The notes below the pieces were generated by a model. It saw only the letters and a list, made by a program, of their open reading frames with translations, did no database searches and was not told where the DNA came from. Below, piece after piece: positions 16,372 through 26,159 of a DNA stretch of 64,000 bases. This DNA comes from Planctomycetota bacterium. GTDB taxonomy: Bacteria > Planctomycetota > Brocadiia > SM23-32 > JAKLEA01. Location of the stretch: contig JAKLEA010000013.1 of assembly GCA_022711755.1 (NCBI GenBank), positions 62,001-126,000 of the forward strand, in the 5' to 3' direction. Both the position numbers and the translations under genes were made by a program. Position 1 is the stretch's first letter, and each line of letters begins with the position of its first letter.

Positions 16372-19300
16372 CTACCCTCGCTTGATCTCATAATTATTCC
16401 GCGTTGCCGTATTAATCCCGACTCGCAGTAGCGGGCCTGCGGAGTCCGCGATGTAGGCGATGTCCCCCGACGAGCCGATGCCCCAAGCGCCCGCCTCGCC
16501 GTTGCCGATGCTCATCCCCACGTAGACCGTGCCGATGGAGGCGTTTTCCTTGTTCAGCCACGCCTGCGCCGCCGCGCCGTCGGAATAGGGCATGGCGGCG
16601 TTCCACCACGCGCCGGCAACGATATTACTACGTAACATGTTACCGCCAACATATACCGAGCCGATCCTCGCCGGCGTGGTGAGAATGGAGCCGTTCAGCC
16701 CGACGCCCACGTCGCAATCCGTCATGTCCCTGCGCACGACGATGCTCGTTATGCCGTTCTCCGCCTGAATCAGGGCGCGCGTGGCGGGGGACTTCGAGAC
16801 CGATTCGGCGATGAGAGTCCCGAACAGCGCGGGCGTCTCGATGCGCCCGGTGAACGCCTTGCCGGCGAAGACCGTCCCGATGTTGCCCATCGAGGCAATC
16901 TTCGCGCTGATTGCGCCCTGCGGAGCGCCGATGTAGGTGAAGCCGCCGATCCCCCCGATATCGCCCGTGATGTCGCCGCTCTGACTCAGGATGGTCAACG
17001 CCCCGCCCAGCGTCGTGATGGGGCCGCTTATCCCCGTCCCGGCGATGACGGTCGGGAGTATCCCGGCGTTCAGGCTGCCGGAAAGGCTGCCCTTCGTGTA
17101 GAACAGATTCAGCCATCCGGCTTCGACGGGGGCCGTGACGTTGCCGGTGGCGTAGAGGAGTTCCATGCGGTTGACAATATCCACCGGACCGCTGAGGACG
17201 CCGTTGACATAGAGCGTGCCGAATTTCGCCGCCGTGACGGAGCCGCTCATCGTTCCGGCGGTCTGGAATCCGGTGTAGACCATCTTCGCCGCGCCGGCGA
17301 GGGTCAGGTCGCCGGACATGTTCCGCCCGACGATGAGCGTGCCCAGGTCGTCGGCATTAACATTTCCGCTGATGTCGCCGTAGATCACGGCGGTGGCGAT
17401 GTCGCCGCCCGCATTGAGGGCCGTTCCGGCGGGGATGACGCCCACGCCGGGGATATCAAGATCGGAGCCGGGAAGCCCGGTCAGGCCGGACTTGACCACG
17501 ACGGTTCCGATGTCGTTCGTGGAGGATATGAACGCGATGTCGCCCGTTCCCATGCGCTGATCAACGAAGGTTGCGAGATAGCCGTCAACGACTATGCCCA
17601 GGCCGGAGAAATCGGCCCTCTGCCACGTTCCGTTGTTCACCCATGCGTTGGCAAGGATGACGACGCCGCCGGGGGTTCCGACGATCATAAGGTCGTTGGA
17701 CTTGGCGTAGGGGTTGTACTTCGTCCCGTCGGTTTCGTCATAGTCGCCGTCAATGGCGAATCCCGTATCAGGCCCATCCGTATCGAAGACATAGACATCC
17801 CCGCCACTTGTAGATACCTTTCCGAGCAGGATATACAACTGTTCTACGGCCACGGTAACAATCGCCGGTGTAGGATCGGATAAACCTTTATCGTCGGTCA
17901 CAGTGAGTGTGATTACATAATCACCTTTGGTATTCAGAACCAGTGAACCGGGATCCTCAACATTGTAGCTACGGGAAAATCCTCCGGGGCCTGTGATATG
18001 CCAATCCCATTGTGAAATTGTTCCGTCAGGATCAGTCCCGGAGCCTTGAAGAAGAATATTGCCACCTGGATTGATGATTGATTCATCACTTGGCGAGTCT
18101 ATGGTTCCATCCGGTGGAAGGTTGGGAACAATTACAGTCACAGTGATTGATGCCGGAGTAGGATCAACTACGCCTGAGTTATCTGTCGCCCTGAAATTGA
18201 TCGTGTATTCGCCGAGCGCAGTAAGGGTTAGATTACCTGGGTCTTCAACATTGAATGAGCGGCTAAATCCGCCGGGGCCGGTCACCTGCCAATTGTAAAT
18301 GGAAATACCTGAGTCGTCCGTCGCGGTTCCCTGTAGATTGATTGCAGAACCGGAAACTACGGAAGCACCGTCCAGCGGAGAAGTGATGAAGCTCTCCGGC
18401 GGGGAATTAACGCGAACCTTTACAAGGGCCGGGGACGGATCGGGCTGGAAGCCGTTGTCAATTGGAATATATCTGAAGAAGTATTCGCCTGGAGCGTCAA
18501 GCTGGACCTCGCCCGGATTCTGCATCAGGTAGGTCGGGTCCTCCTGCGGGTTGGCCGCGAAGCCGCCCGGGCCGAAGCCTGTCCAGACGTGCATGATTAC
18601 CGCGCCGTCGGAATCCGTCGCGCTGGACGCGAGGTTCACCTTCCCGCCCGGGTTGATCACTGTTCCGTCAATGGGCGAAGTAATCGTCCCGTTCGGGGGC
18701 ACGTTGGTCGGGGAGCCGACCTTGACTGAAACCTGAGCCGGGGTTGAATCGGTATTGCCGTCATTGTCAGTGACGGCATAGATGATCGTGTAGTAGCCGG
18801 CATTGGGGAGCGTGATCGAGCCGGGGTCCGCCGTTTCGTAGTTGGCGATAAAGATTGGAAGCCCGCCGGAACCGGGGCCGGGGCCGAGGATGAACCATGC
18901 GTGAGACGCGATCGTGCCGTCCGGGTCGCTTGCGGTTCCCTGAAGGTTGATGCTGCCGCCGATGGCGATTTCGGTCCCGTCGGTCGGAGAATCTATATAG
19001 CCGTTAGGGGTATTGCTTCCGGTGCTTCTGACCGTGACGGTGACGATGGCCGGAGTCGGGTCAATCGCGAGATCGTTGTCGGTGACGGTGAGCGTTACGG
19101 TGTAGATGCCCGGAGTGTTGAGAGTCAGGTTACCGGGGTCTCCCACCGCGAAGGCTTGGTTGAAGCCGCCGGGACCGGTAACAAGCCAAGCATAGGCAAT
19201 GACCGCTCCATCAGAATCAAATCCTGTTCCACCCAGGTTGATCGCCTGACCGGGGTCAATCGTCGTTCCGTCCACAGGGGAATCAATGAATCCGTTGGGC

Positions 19301-22098
19301 GCATTATTACCTGGTGTGTTGACAGTCACCCGAACTATGGCCGGGGTCGGGTCAACCGTGAGATCGTCGTCGGTGACGGTCAGCGTTACGGTGTAAAGGC
19401 CCGGCGTGTTGAGGGTCAGGTTGCCGGGGTCTTGAACCACGTAGGCTTGGGTAAAGCCACTGGGACCAGTGATCAACCATGCCCATGCGACGATGTTTCC
19501 ATCGGAATCGGTTCCGCTTCCCTGAAGGTTGATCGCTTGCATGGGATCAATCGTTGTTCCGCCCAGCGGGGAGTCAATGATGCCGTTGGGAGGATTATTG
19601 CCAGGTGTGTTGACGGTTACCGTGATGATGGCCGGAGTAGGATCGGGAGCGTAATCGTCGTCCGTCACAGTGAGAGTCACGGTGTAGGTACCCGGTGTAT
19701 TGAGCGTCAGGTTGCCTGGGTCCTGGACGGCGTAAACCTGGTTGAATCCTCCGGGGCCTGTCACAAGCCATGCCCATGCGACGATGCTTCCGTCGCTGTC
19801 GGTTCCCGACCCGGCCAGGTTTATTGACTGCCCCGGGTCAATGGTTGTGCCGTCTCCTGGGGAATCTATGAAACTCTCAGGGGGAATGTTATCTACGCTT
19901 CCTTGTGTGATCTTGGTCACAAAGGTATCATGATTGCCATTAAAACTTCTGTCAAATCCGTCCGGAACCGGGAAATCCGATGCATTGGTCCACCCGGTCA
20001 CATACACATTTCCCGAACCGGAAATAACAATACTTTGGCCTGTGTCATCATTAGCCCCACCGAGGTATGTTGACCATGCAATGCGCGCACCGTCTAAATC
20101 GATTTTGGTTACGAAAGCGTCACCATAATAGTGACCACCGTTGATGCTTGTGTCGAATCCACCCTGAGTCGGGAAATCAGCAGATCCTGTATGCCCTGTA
20201 ATATATACATCCCCATCATCGTCAACTGCTATGCTGGAACCTCTATCATCACTACTGCCACCGACATATGTTGACCAAACAATGTGCGATCCGTTGCTAG
20301 TTATCTTCGTCACGAAGGCATCTATATAACCGTTTATTGACATTTCAAGGCCATTTTGAGTCGGGAAATCAGCAGATCCTGTATGCCCTGTAATATATAC
20401 ATCTCCATCATCGTCAACTGCTATGCTGGAACCTCTATCATCACTGCTGCCACCGACATATGTTGACCAAACAATGTGCGATCCGTCGCTAGTTATCTTC
20501 GTCACGAAGGCATCTATATAACCGTTGATAGCCGTGTCAAGACCACCTTGAATTGGGAAATCCGACGACGATGTCCAGCCGGTCACAGATACGTCTCCAG
20601 AATTACTTATGAAAACATCCGTACCGACGTCGGACCCGCTACCGCCGAGATAAGTAGCCCAAACTATGTCCTTACCATCATTTTTGATTCGGGCCACAAA
20701 TGCGTCGCCACTGCCACCGAGAGTCGTATCAACCCCTCCTGGAACCGGGAAATCGGATGAACTTGTATCGCCAGTAACATAGACATCGCCCAATGTGTCC
20801 ACAACAAGACTTTCGCCTTGGTCTCCCCCGCCACCACCGAGGTAGGTTGACCAGGCTAAGTCAGAACCGTCCGCTTTGATCTTGGTTACGAAGGAATCAC
20901 TAGCTCCAGCTAAGCTTGTGTCAAATCCACCTCTGACAGGGAAATCCGTTGATGTTGTTACGCCAGTCACATACACATTTTCAGAAGCATCCACGGCGAT
21001 GCCTTGACCTTGGTCTTCTCCACCACCACCAAGGTAGGTTGACCATACAATCTCAGAACCATCGCTCCTAATCTTAGTTATAAAGACGTCACATGATCCG
21101 TTGGAGCCTGTGTCAAGCCCGCCGGTAGACGGGAAATCTGTTGAGAATGTCAGGCCTGTCACATAGACATTTCCAAAATAGTCAACGGCGGCCCCGTTTT
21201 CTCGGCACAGATCATAACCGCCTCCGCCCAAGTACGTTGACCACTCAATCTCCGGATCGAGCACCAGCGGTAGTGACTTATCCCATTGCCCGTCAACCTC
21301 TATTGTCCAACTGTCCTCATCCAGAAGGACGAACCGCGCCGGTATCTCGCGCTCCGCGCCGTCCACGACCTGATAGACGTACGGCGCGTCGTCAACGAGC
21401 GTGAAGCCGCCGGCCTGGATAAGCAGGTTGCCGTCGGCGTCGAGGCTGAGGGAGTCAATGTCCGCGCAGTCAACCTGGATGACGCCGGGGTCGGCGCCGG
21501 GGTCGAGTCGGAATTCGTATTTCAGGTTCGAGCGCGTGCCCCACAGGACCAGGTCAACGCCGGGATAGACGTCCTCGTAGGTTACCTCGGAATAGGTCCG
21601 CATGCCGGTTTGCCATTGGTCGGGGTCGTTGCCGCGGAAGTAGTTGACCACGCCGGGCAGTTCCCGCGAGCCGACGGGCGCGAGCGGCGTCGCGCCGTTG
21701 CCCAGGGTCATGGTGAACGAGGCGGCGCGGAATTCGAGGGATTCCTGCGCGGCGGCGGCGTTATTCAGCGTGTGCAAATCCTCAACGGGATTCGCACGCC
21801 CATTGGCGCTTTCAAAGACGGTGAACGTAATGCCGTCGTCGGCAAGGTAGACGTTGGTTCCGTTGCCCTGAAGGACGAAGCGGACGGAATCGTCGGCGAC
21901 CTGGCCGCCGTTCTCGATGAAGGTGGCGGGCAGGGCGGACATGGACTGGACGGCAAGCTCAGCGGCTGCCGGGTCGGCATCGCCCGTATCATTGGGGAAC
22001 TCAATCCCACCGCCGCCGAGGAGAAGGCGATCTTCCAGGCGTTCGATTGCCGGGGAGGAGGAACGGGCGAAAACGCGAACTCTCTGATTGCGCTTCAT
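16372..22098 (-). CDS. Giant secreted SBBP/PKD-like repeat protein with LEDRLLL N-terminus
   Basis: A 1908-residue protein. The N-terminus (basic stretch, then IERLEDRLLL) resembles the planctomycetal LEPR-XLL surface-export signal. Residues ~45-265 form the domain that commonly precedes SBBP repeats. Seven SBBP repeats follow (WSTYLGG-type motif occurs seven times, residues ~285-720), enough for one seven-bladed propeller. Then come seven Ig/PKD-like modules, each beginning with a variant of PPNGxIDSPxDGTxIxPG (residues ~745-1430). The C-terminal ~450 residues are Gly/Thr/Asn-rich and beta-helix-like, without a PEP-CTERM tail. SBBP blades five and six are nearly identical at DNA level (192-bp period at 20171 and 20363). 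Probable role: cell-surface or extracellular adhesion. It lies inside a region with hsdM and integrase remnants. Confidence 0.88.
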   Translation of the reverse strand: MKRNQRVRVFARSSSPAIERLEDRLLLGGGGIEFPNDTGDADPAAAELAVQSMSALPATFIENGGQVADDSVRFVLQGNGTNVYLADDGITFTVFESANGRANPVEDLHTLNNAAAAQESLEFRAASFTMTLGNGATPLAPVGSRELPGVVNYFRGNDPDQWQTGMRTYSEVTYEDVYPGVDLVLWGTRSNLKYEFRLDPGADPGVIQVDCADIDSLSLDADGNLLIQAGGFTLVDDAPYVYQVVDGAEREIPARFVLLDEDSWTIEVDGQWDKSLPLVLDPEIEWSTYLGGGGYDLCRENGAAVDYFGNVYVTGLTFSTDFPSTGGLDTGSNGSCDVFITKIRSDGSEIVWSTYLGGGGEDQGQGIAVDASENVYVTGVTTSTDFPVRGGFDTSLAGASDSFVTKIKADGSDLAWSTYLGGGGGDQGESLVVDTLGDVYVTGDTSSSDFPVPGGVDTTLGGSGDAFVARIKNDGKDIVWATYLGGSGSDVGTDVFISNSGDVSVTGWTSSSDFPIQGGLDTAINGYIDAFVTKITSDGSHIVWSTYVGGSSDDRGSSIAVDDDGDVYITGHTGSADFPTQNGLEMSINGYIDAFVTKITSNGSHIVWSTYVGGSSDDRGSSIAVDDDGDVYITGHTGSADFPTQGGFDTSINGGHYYGDAFVTKIDLDGARIAWSTYLGGANDDTGQSIVISGSGNVYVTGWTNASDFPVPDGFDRSFNGNHDTFVTKITQGSVDNIPPESFIDSPGDGTTIDPGQSINLAGSGTDSDGSIVAWAWLVTGPGGFNQVYAVQDPGNLTLNTPGTYTVTLTVTDDDYAPDPTPAIITVTVNTPGNNPPNGIIDSPLGGTTIDPMQAINLQGSGTDSDGNIVAWAWLITGPSGFTQAYVVQDPGNLTLNTPGLYTVTLTVTDDDLTVDPTPAIVRVTVNTPGNNAPNGFIDSPVDGTTIDPGQAINLGGTGFDSDGAVIAYAWLVTGPGGFNQAFAVGDPGNLTLNTPGIYTVTLTVTDNDLAIDPTPAIVTVTVRSTGSNTPNGYIDSPTDGTEIAIGGSINLQGTASDPDGTIASHAWFILGPGPGSGGLPIFIANYETADPGSITLPNAGYYTIIYAVTDNDGNTDSTPAQVSVKVGSPTNVPPNGTITSPIDGTVINPGGKVNLASSATDSDGAVIMHVWTGFGPGGFAANPQEDPTYLMQNPGEVQLDAPGEYFFRYIPIDNGFQPDPSPALVKVRVNSPPESFITSPLDGASVVSGSAINLQGTATDDSGISIYNWQVTGPGGFSRSFNVEDPGNLTLTALGEYTINFRATDNSGVVDPTPASITVTVIVPNLPPDGTIDSPSDESIINPGGNILLQGSGTDPDGTISQWDWHITGPGGFSRSYNVEDPGSLVLNTKGDYVITLTVTDDKGLSDPTPAIVTVAVEQLYILLGKVSTSGGDVYVFDTDGPDTGFAIDGDYDETDGTKYNPYAKSNDLMIVGTPGGVVILANAWVNNGTWQRADFSGLGIVVDGYLATFVDQRMGTGDIAFISSTNDIGTVVVKSGLTGLPGSDLDIPGVGVIPAGTALNAGGDIATAVIYGDISGNVNADDLGTLIVGRNMSGDLTLAGAAKMVYTGFQTAGTMSGSVTAAKFGTLYVNGVLSGPVDIVNRMELLYATGNVTAPVEAGWLNLFYTKGSLSGSLNAGILPTVIAGTGISGPITTLGGALTILSQSGDITGDIGGIGGFTYIGAPQGAISAKIASMGNIGTVFAGKAFTGRIETPALFGTLIAESVSKSPATRALIQAENGITSIVVRRDMTDCDVGVGLNGSILTTPARIGSVYVGGNMLRSNIVAGAWWNAAMPYSDGAAAQAWLNKENASIGTVYVGMSIGNGEAGAWGIGSSGDIAYIADSAGPLLRVGINTATRNNYEIKRG
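20171..20526. repeat. Recent 192-bp tandem duplication within the SBBP region
   Basis: The segments starting at 20171 and 20363 share about 160 bp with only a handful of differences. The offset is 192 bp, i.e. exactly 64 codons, so the duplication adds one propeller blade without shifting frame. It is the most recent duplication visible in the repeat array. Confidence 0.85.
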
Positions 22099-22261
22099 GG
22101 CGACACCTCACGACTGATCTCTCAAGGACGATGAATTGTGCCCGCTACGCCACAGCATACGATATCTCCGATGAAATAACCGTTCAATCCCGGAGATATT
22201 AAAATGTTCCCAAGTTGAGGGAAGCAATCGGTACTTCGGTTGCCGGTCTTTCAGCAGTCAC

Positions 22262-22789
22262 CACTCAGGGTTGACTCGGCTGGGAGTTGGCTCTCCGTCG
22301 GGGTATGGAAGGCTTGGAGCTACGGTCATTGACCACGACCGACTTTGATTTTAAAGGCGATCCGCCGACGATCACGATAGAAGCGGCATATGCCAGGAAC
22401 GGACGGCGGGACAAGGTGCCCATATCGCCGGAATTTGCCCGGGTAATGCGCAGGTATCTGGAGGGGCGTTTGCCTGCCTGCCCGGTGTTCAACACGCCCG
22501 GCGGGAACTGCGGAGCTAAGATGCTCAGGATTGACCTTGCGGGGGATATCCTTCGAGGATGATGCTGGACGAGTGCTTGATTTCCATGCGCTGAGGCATT
22601 CGGCAATCAGCAGGTGGGCGCGGAGCGGAATTCATCCCAAAAACGGCTCAGACTCTTGCAAGGCATTCTTCCATCACGCTGACAATGGACAGGTATTTGC
22701 ATATCACGATAGAGGGACAGGCCGAGTCCTTTGCCAAGCTGCCGAAGATCGAACCTGCAACAATTCGGGCGGCAAAAAAACCGGAGTGA
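22262..22789 (+). pseudogene. Tyrosine recombinase (integrase) remnant, broken across three frames
   Basis: Three consecutive frames together spell the C-terminal half of a planctomycete-type phage integrase. Frame one runs from ELRSL-like residues to AKMLRIDLA (to ~22545). Frame two gives GISFEDDAGRVLDFHALRHSAIS to HPK (to ~22643). Frame three gives AQTLARHSSITLTMDRY and ends at TGA 22787-22789. The box II residues H-x-L-R-H, the second His (LARHS) and the nucleophile Tyr (MDRY) are all recognisable. The two frame changes fall in a GGGGG and an AAAAA run, each explained by one extra base. The N-terminal half is missing and the box I Arg region is altered. It lies about 180 bp from tRNA-Asp. 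Confidence 0.85.
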
Positions 22790-22914
22790 CGGATGACATT
22801 GCCGAGAGCTTACCGAATGACGCTGAAAATCTTACTGCAAATCTTACTGTCGGGGGGGCGAAAGCGGGATACGGAATGATACAACGTGATACAGTTGATG
22901 CTGAAAGCGCCATT

Positions 22915-22959
22915 GAAAGAAAAAGCCCTTCCGAAGCGTTATACGCAAGCGGAAGGGCT
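22915..22959 (-). terminator. Intrinsic terminator downstream of tRNA-Asp
   Basis: Read on the minus strand, a 10-bp perfect stem (AGCCCTTCCG / CGGAAGGGCT) with a loop of about 16 bases is followed by TTTTTC. It lies 10 bp beyond the tRNA 3' end and fits a rho-independent terminator. Confidence 0.85.
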
Positions 22960-22967
22960 GATTCGCG

Positions 22968-23044
22968 TGGCGAGGCCGACGGGACTCGAACCCGCAACCC
23001 CCAGATCGACAGTCTGGTACTCTAACCAATTGAGCTACGGCCCC
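22968..23044 (-). tRNA. tRNA-Asp (GTC), CCA encoded
   Basis: Read on the minus strand, the 77-nt sequence folds as a cloverleaf. The acceptor stem is GGGGCCG/CGGCCTC (one G-T pair). The anticodon stem CCAGA/TCTGG encloses CTGTCGA with anticodon GTC. The T-arm contains GGTTCGAGTCC. The discriminator is G73 and CCA is genomically encoded. The nearby integrase remnant suggests this tRNA gene served as an integration site. Confidence 0.95.
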
Positions 23045-23066
23045 GCTTCATTTGCGGAGACAAACT

Positions 23067-23094
23067 AATATACTATCCCCCAATCAAATGTCAA
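23067..23094 (-). promoter_or_regulatory. Sigma-70-type promoter of tRNA-Asp
   Basis: On the minus strand a perfect -35 hexamer TTGACA (23089-23094) is followed after 16 bp by TATATT (23067-23072). The expected start of transcription is about 15 bp upstream of the mature tRNA. Confidence 0.75.
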
Positions 23095-23188
23095 GAAAGA
23101 CGCGAATCTTTTTGGATTTGATTTTCCGATGGGCCTGGCATAATTGAGCGGAACAGACGATGGCGCGAAAAGGAAGGAAGGCGGCATT

Positions 23189-25636
23189 ATGTCCAGCTTC
23201 AAGAAGTTTCTAATCATAATCGGGGGTGTCGTTGGCCTTATCGTTGGGATTATCGCGCTGATAATGGCTCCCATATTCATCAACATGAAATCAGAATATG
23301 TGACCGCAGGCGTTATCGGAGATACGCAAGAGTATGTGATCGCCACAAGAGGGCAATGGCCCCGGTCGTGGAAGGATATCAAGCAAGATGATCTGAGCCA
23401 CTGGACGCGCATGAACTTCGCGCTCGATCCCGCAACGGCCACGGAAGACGAGGTCGCGTCGTCAATCGCGCCTCAGAGCGGGAAGTATTACACGTACCCT
23501 CGCCGTCACGCAGAAACGAGTTTGAAGATGCTCTGGGAAGAAATCAGGAAATATCGTGGCAGGAAGAATGAACCCCAGGATACGCAGGAAATGCGAGCTA
23601 TGCAACGCTCCCTCCGGATGGGCGAATACATGGACGACGTGACGTCGAATAGCATGCTCGGCGCGGTAGCTAATCAGGATGTTGTACAGATTGAACTACT
23701 CCTCGAACAGCATCGGGATTCCAAGTATTGGGTGGATGGAGATAGAGGGAATCTGATTCATTTCGCCGTTGCTTCCGGATGCCCCAGGTCCGTTGAGACC
23801 CTCATTAAGTGCGGGGTTCCGCTGGAAGCCAGAACCAAGGATGGAACAACCCCTTTACATCTGGCCGTGACAGGCGGCAGGACAGAATTGGTGGAACTGA
23901 TCCTCAGCAAGGGCGTGGATGTGAATGAACGCGGCGCGAAGGACTGGACTCCGCTTCACTACGCAGCCAGCCAGAACCAGGTTGCCGTAGCCGGGATTCT
24001 CGTTCAGAAGGGGGCTTTGCTCGATGCGCGCGATGAGGGGGGCCTGACGCCGCTGCACGTCGCCGTCAACTGTCGCCATATTGCGATGACAGGATTTCTG
24101 CTTGATAAGGGGGCGGATATAAAAGCCAGAAGCAAAGAAGACTACACTCCGTTGCATTGCGCTGTTCAAACGGGACAGAGCGAAATTGCAAAGCTCCTGC
24201 TATCGCGCGGGGCAGACGTTGATGCCAGGGCCGGGACTGACGGGATGACGCCGCTTCATCAGGCGGCCCGAACCTCAAATATGGAAACGGCGAAACTCCT
24301 TCTTTCCCATGGCGCTGACGTCAACGCCAAAGGGAAGTTTGGCGATACTCCTCTGATACTGGCCGCGTGGGCAAGCGACATAGAAATGGTCCGTTTGCTG
24401 ATTGACGGGAAGGCTGATGTCCGAATGAGAATGGACGGTGGTTGTAATGCTCTCAACAGCGCCGTGATCGCCGGCAAAAGCGACGTTGCCGACCTGCTGA
24501 TGAAGAACGGGGCCGAACCGGACATCTTTACGTTCTGCGGAATGGGCGATGTCGAGAAGGTCAAGTCTCTCCTGAAGGATCATCCGGAACTTGCCGTCGC
24601 GGACTCCGGCGGCGGATCCCTGCCTCTACATTTCGCGGCGGCCGGCGGCAAAGTGGAAATCTGCAAGATGATCCTGGACGCCGGCGCGGCAATTGATTCT
24701 GAAAGCTCTTCCGGATTCACACCGCTCCACTGTGCTGCCATGAGGGGAGGCGCAGGGGTTGTGGAATTCCTCCTTTCTAAAGGCGCTAATCCCAACCACA
24801 AGAGCAAGAATGGAAGGACGCCTTTACAGGATGCTGTCGCGGCGGATCACATGGAAATCGCGAAGTTGCTCCTAGAAAAGGGAGCGGAACCGGACCTTTC
24901 TTCTGTTTCAGCGCTGGGCATGCCCGAGAGGGTCAAGTCTCTGTTGGATGACCAGACCACAGAAATAAATGGAGTGGACAGTAATGGCTTGACAGCGCTG
25001 CATTTCGCGATCAGAAACGGACATGATGAAGTAGTGCGGCTGCTATTAAACCATAAGGCTGATCCCAATGTTCTGGGCGTGAATTGCATGTCTCCTCTGC
25101 ACATGGCGGCAGCTTACGGACGCAAGGGCGCGGTTGAATTGCTGATCGAGGCCGGCGCGAATGTAAATCAACCGGATAGGTACCGGCAGACGCCTCTGTT
25201 ATGGGCGTTAAGCATGAAGCAGGAGGAGATTGCCGGGTTGCTGGAGAAGAACGGGGCGAGGGATATCTTCGCCGCCTCGGCTCGCGGTCAGTCTGAATGC
25301 GTGCGCTGGATTCTTAAGTACACCCCGGCATCGGCGAGTTTCAGGGACAGCCACGGGCTGTCGCCGCTGCATTGGGCCGCGCTTCATGGGCAGGTCGAGA
25401 CTTCCAGGCTGCTCCTGGAATGCAAAGCCGAGGTGAACGCGCTCGACCAGCGCGGGAATACCCCGCTGCATCTGGCCGCTCAGGAAGGACATGTCGAGGT
25501 GTGCAGACTGCTCCTCGATAGTGGAGCCGATCCCGCCATCGCCAACAAGGACGGCATGACCCCGGCGCAGACTGCCGCAAACAATGGACATCAATCAGTG
25601 GTTGATTTGTTGGGCGGGGAAGGGGCGAAGAGATAG
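23189..25636 (+). CDS. Membrane-anchored ankyrin-repeat protein
   Basis: An 815-residue protein. The ATG at 23189 follows a GGAAGG site and puts a single hydrophobic segment at residues ~5-33 (FLIIIGGVVGLIVGIIALIMAPIF). After a linker of about 110 residues the rest is some 18-20 ankyrin repeats of ~33 residues (consensus G-x-TPLHxAA-x-x-G-x-x-x-x-x-LLLxxGADxN). In two places (around residues 460 and 580) a half-degenerate repeat with FTFCGMGDVEKVKSLL- and SALGMPERVKSLL-like sequence breaks the array. The repeats continue to within about ten residues of the C-terminus. Topology predicts a short N-terminus and a protein-binding solenoid on one side of the membrane. Partner unknown. An earlier start at 23144 is possible but less supported. 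Confidence 0.88.
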   Translation: MSSFKKFLIIIGGVVGLIVGIIALIMAPIFINMKSEYVTAGVIGDTQEYVIATRGQWPRSWKDIKQDDLSHWTRMNFALDPATATEDEVASSIAPQSGKYYTYPRRHAETSLKMLWEEIRKYRGRKNEPQDTQEMRAMQRSLRMGEYMDDVTSNSMLGAVANQDVVQIELLLEQHRDSKYWVDGDRGNLIHFAVASGCPRSVETLIKCGVPLEARTKDGTTPLHLAVTGGRTELVELILSKGVDVNERGAKDWTPLHYAASQNQVAVAGILVQKGALLDARDEGGLTPLHVAVNCRHIAMTGFLLDKGADIKARSKEDYTPLHCAVQTGQSEIAKLLLSRGADVDARAGTDGMTPLHQAARTSNMETAKLLLSHGADVNAKGKFGDTPLILAAWASDIEMVRLLIDGKADVRMRMDGGCNALNSAVIAGKSDVADLLMKNGAEPDIFTFCGMGDVEKVKSLLKDHPELAVADSGGGSLPLHFAAAGGKVEICKMILDAGAAIDSESSSGFTPLHCAAMRGGAGVVEFLLSKGANPNHKSKNGRTPLQDAVAADHMEIAKLLLEKGAEPDLSSVSALGMPERVKSLLDDQTTEINGVDSNGLTALHFAIRNGHDEVVRLLLNHKADPNVLGVNCMSPLHMAAAYGRKGAVELLIEAGANVNQPDRYRQTPLLWALSMKQEEIAGLLEKNGARDIFAASARGQSECVRWILKYTPASASFRDSHGLSPLHWAALHGQVETSRLLLECKAEVNALDQRGNTPLHLAAQEGHVEVCRLLLDSGADPAIANKDGMTPAQTAANNGHQSVVDLLGGEGAKR

Positions 25637-26159
25637 TTCGTCGCCCCGCACCGGACGCGCCCTCCTTCGCTTTCCGCATAGCGCATGTCATATTCCCGGC
25701 ATGGAACGGATAGATAGTATGTGTAAAAAACGGTTTGTAAAGAGCAATATTATATACAACATCAACATGGCGATTTCTCCCCGCCCTGTCTCTTATGCTG
25801 GCCCGGAATGCGTGAACATCCGGCTCTCGAGACTTTAGGAGCCACTTTCCAGATTTCAAAAAATATTTTGCAGTTGTAACCCCCTTGCCCGCAAGGGATT
25901 ATAACTATTTTTCAAAAACATCTTTGGTTTCCCCCCTCGATTAAGCGTTTTAAGTAGTAGGGAAAAACGATGTGCGCGGGCGCAGGTCATAGCTGGGTGC
26001 ATATTCGGATTCACGACAACTGTTGTCATAACATCATTGGTAATGAACAGGATATGATTATCAGAATGATGTAGGGAGAGCTTGTGTAATAAGCAAACGA
26101 AAAGGGCGGCAAGAATTATCCTGCCACCCTTTAATCATGCGTAAGGCATAGTTTGCGGG
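25637..26159. other. AT-richer intergenic region
   Basis: About 520 bp of clearly lower GC than flanking genes, between convergent genes. A small hairpin CCCTTG-CCCG-CAAGGG lies near 25882-25897. No coding sequence is supported; short frames here lack ribosome-binding sites and family features. Confidence 0.4.
26100..26134 (-). terminator. Probable terminator of the 26160 PEP-CTERM gene
   Basis: An inverted repeat AAAGGGCGGCA...TGCCACCCTTT (one bulge) with a short AT-rich loop lies 25 bp beyond the stop codon. The minus-strand copy ends in CCCTTTTCG, a modest T-run. Confidence 0.55.
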
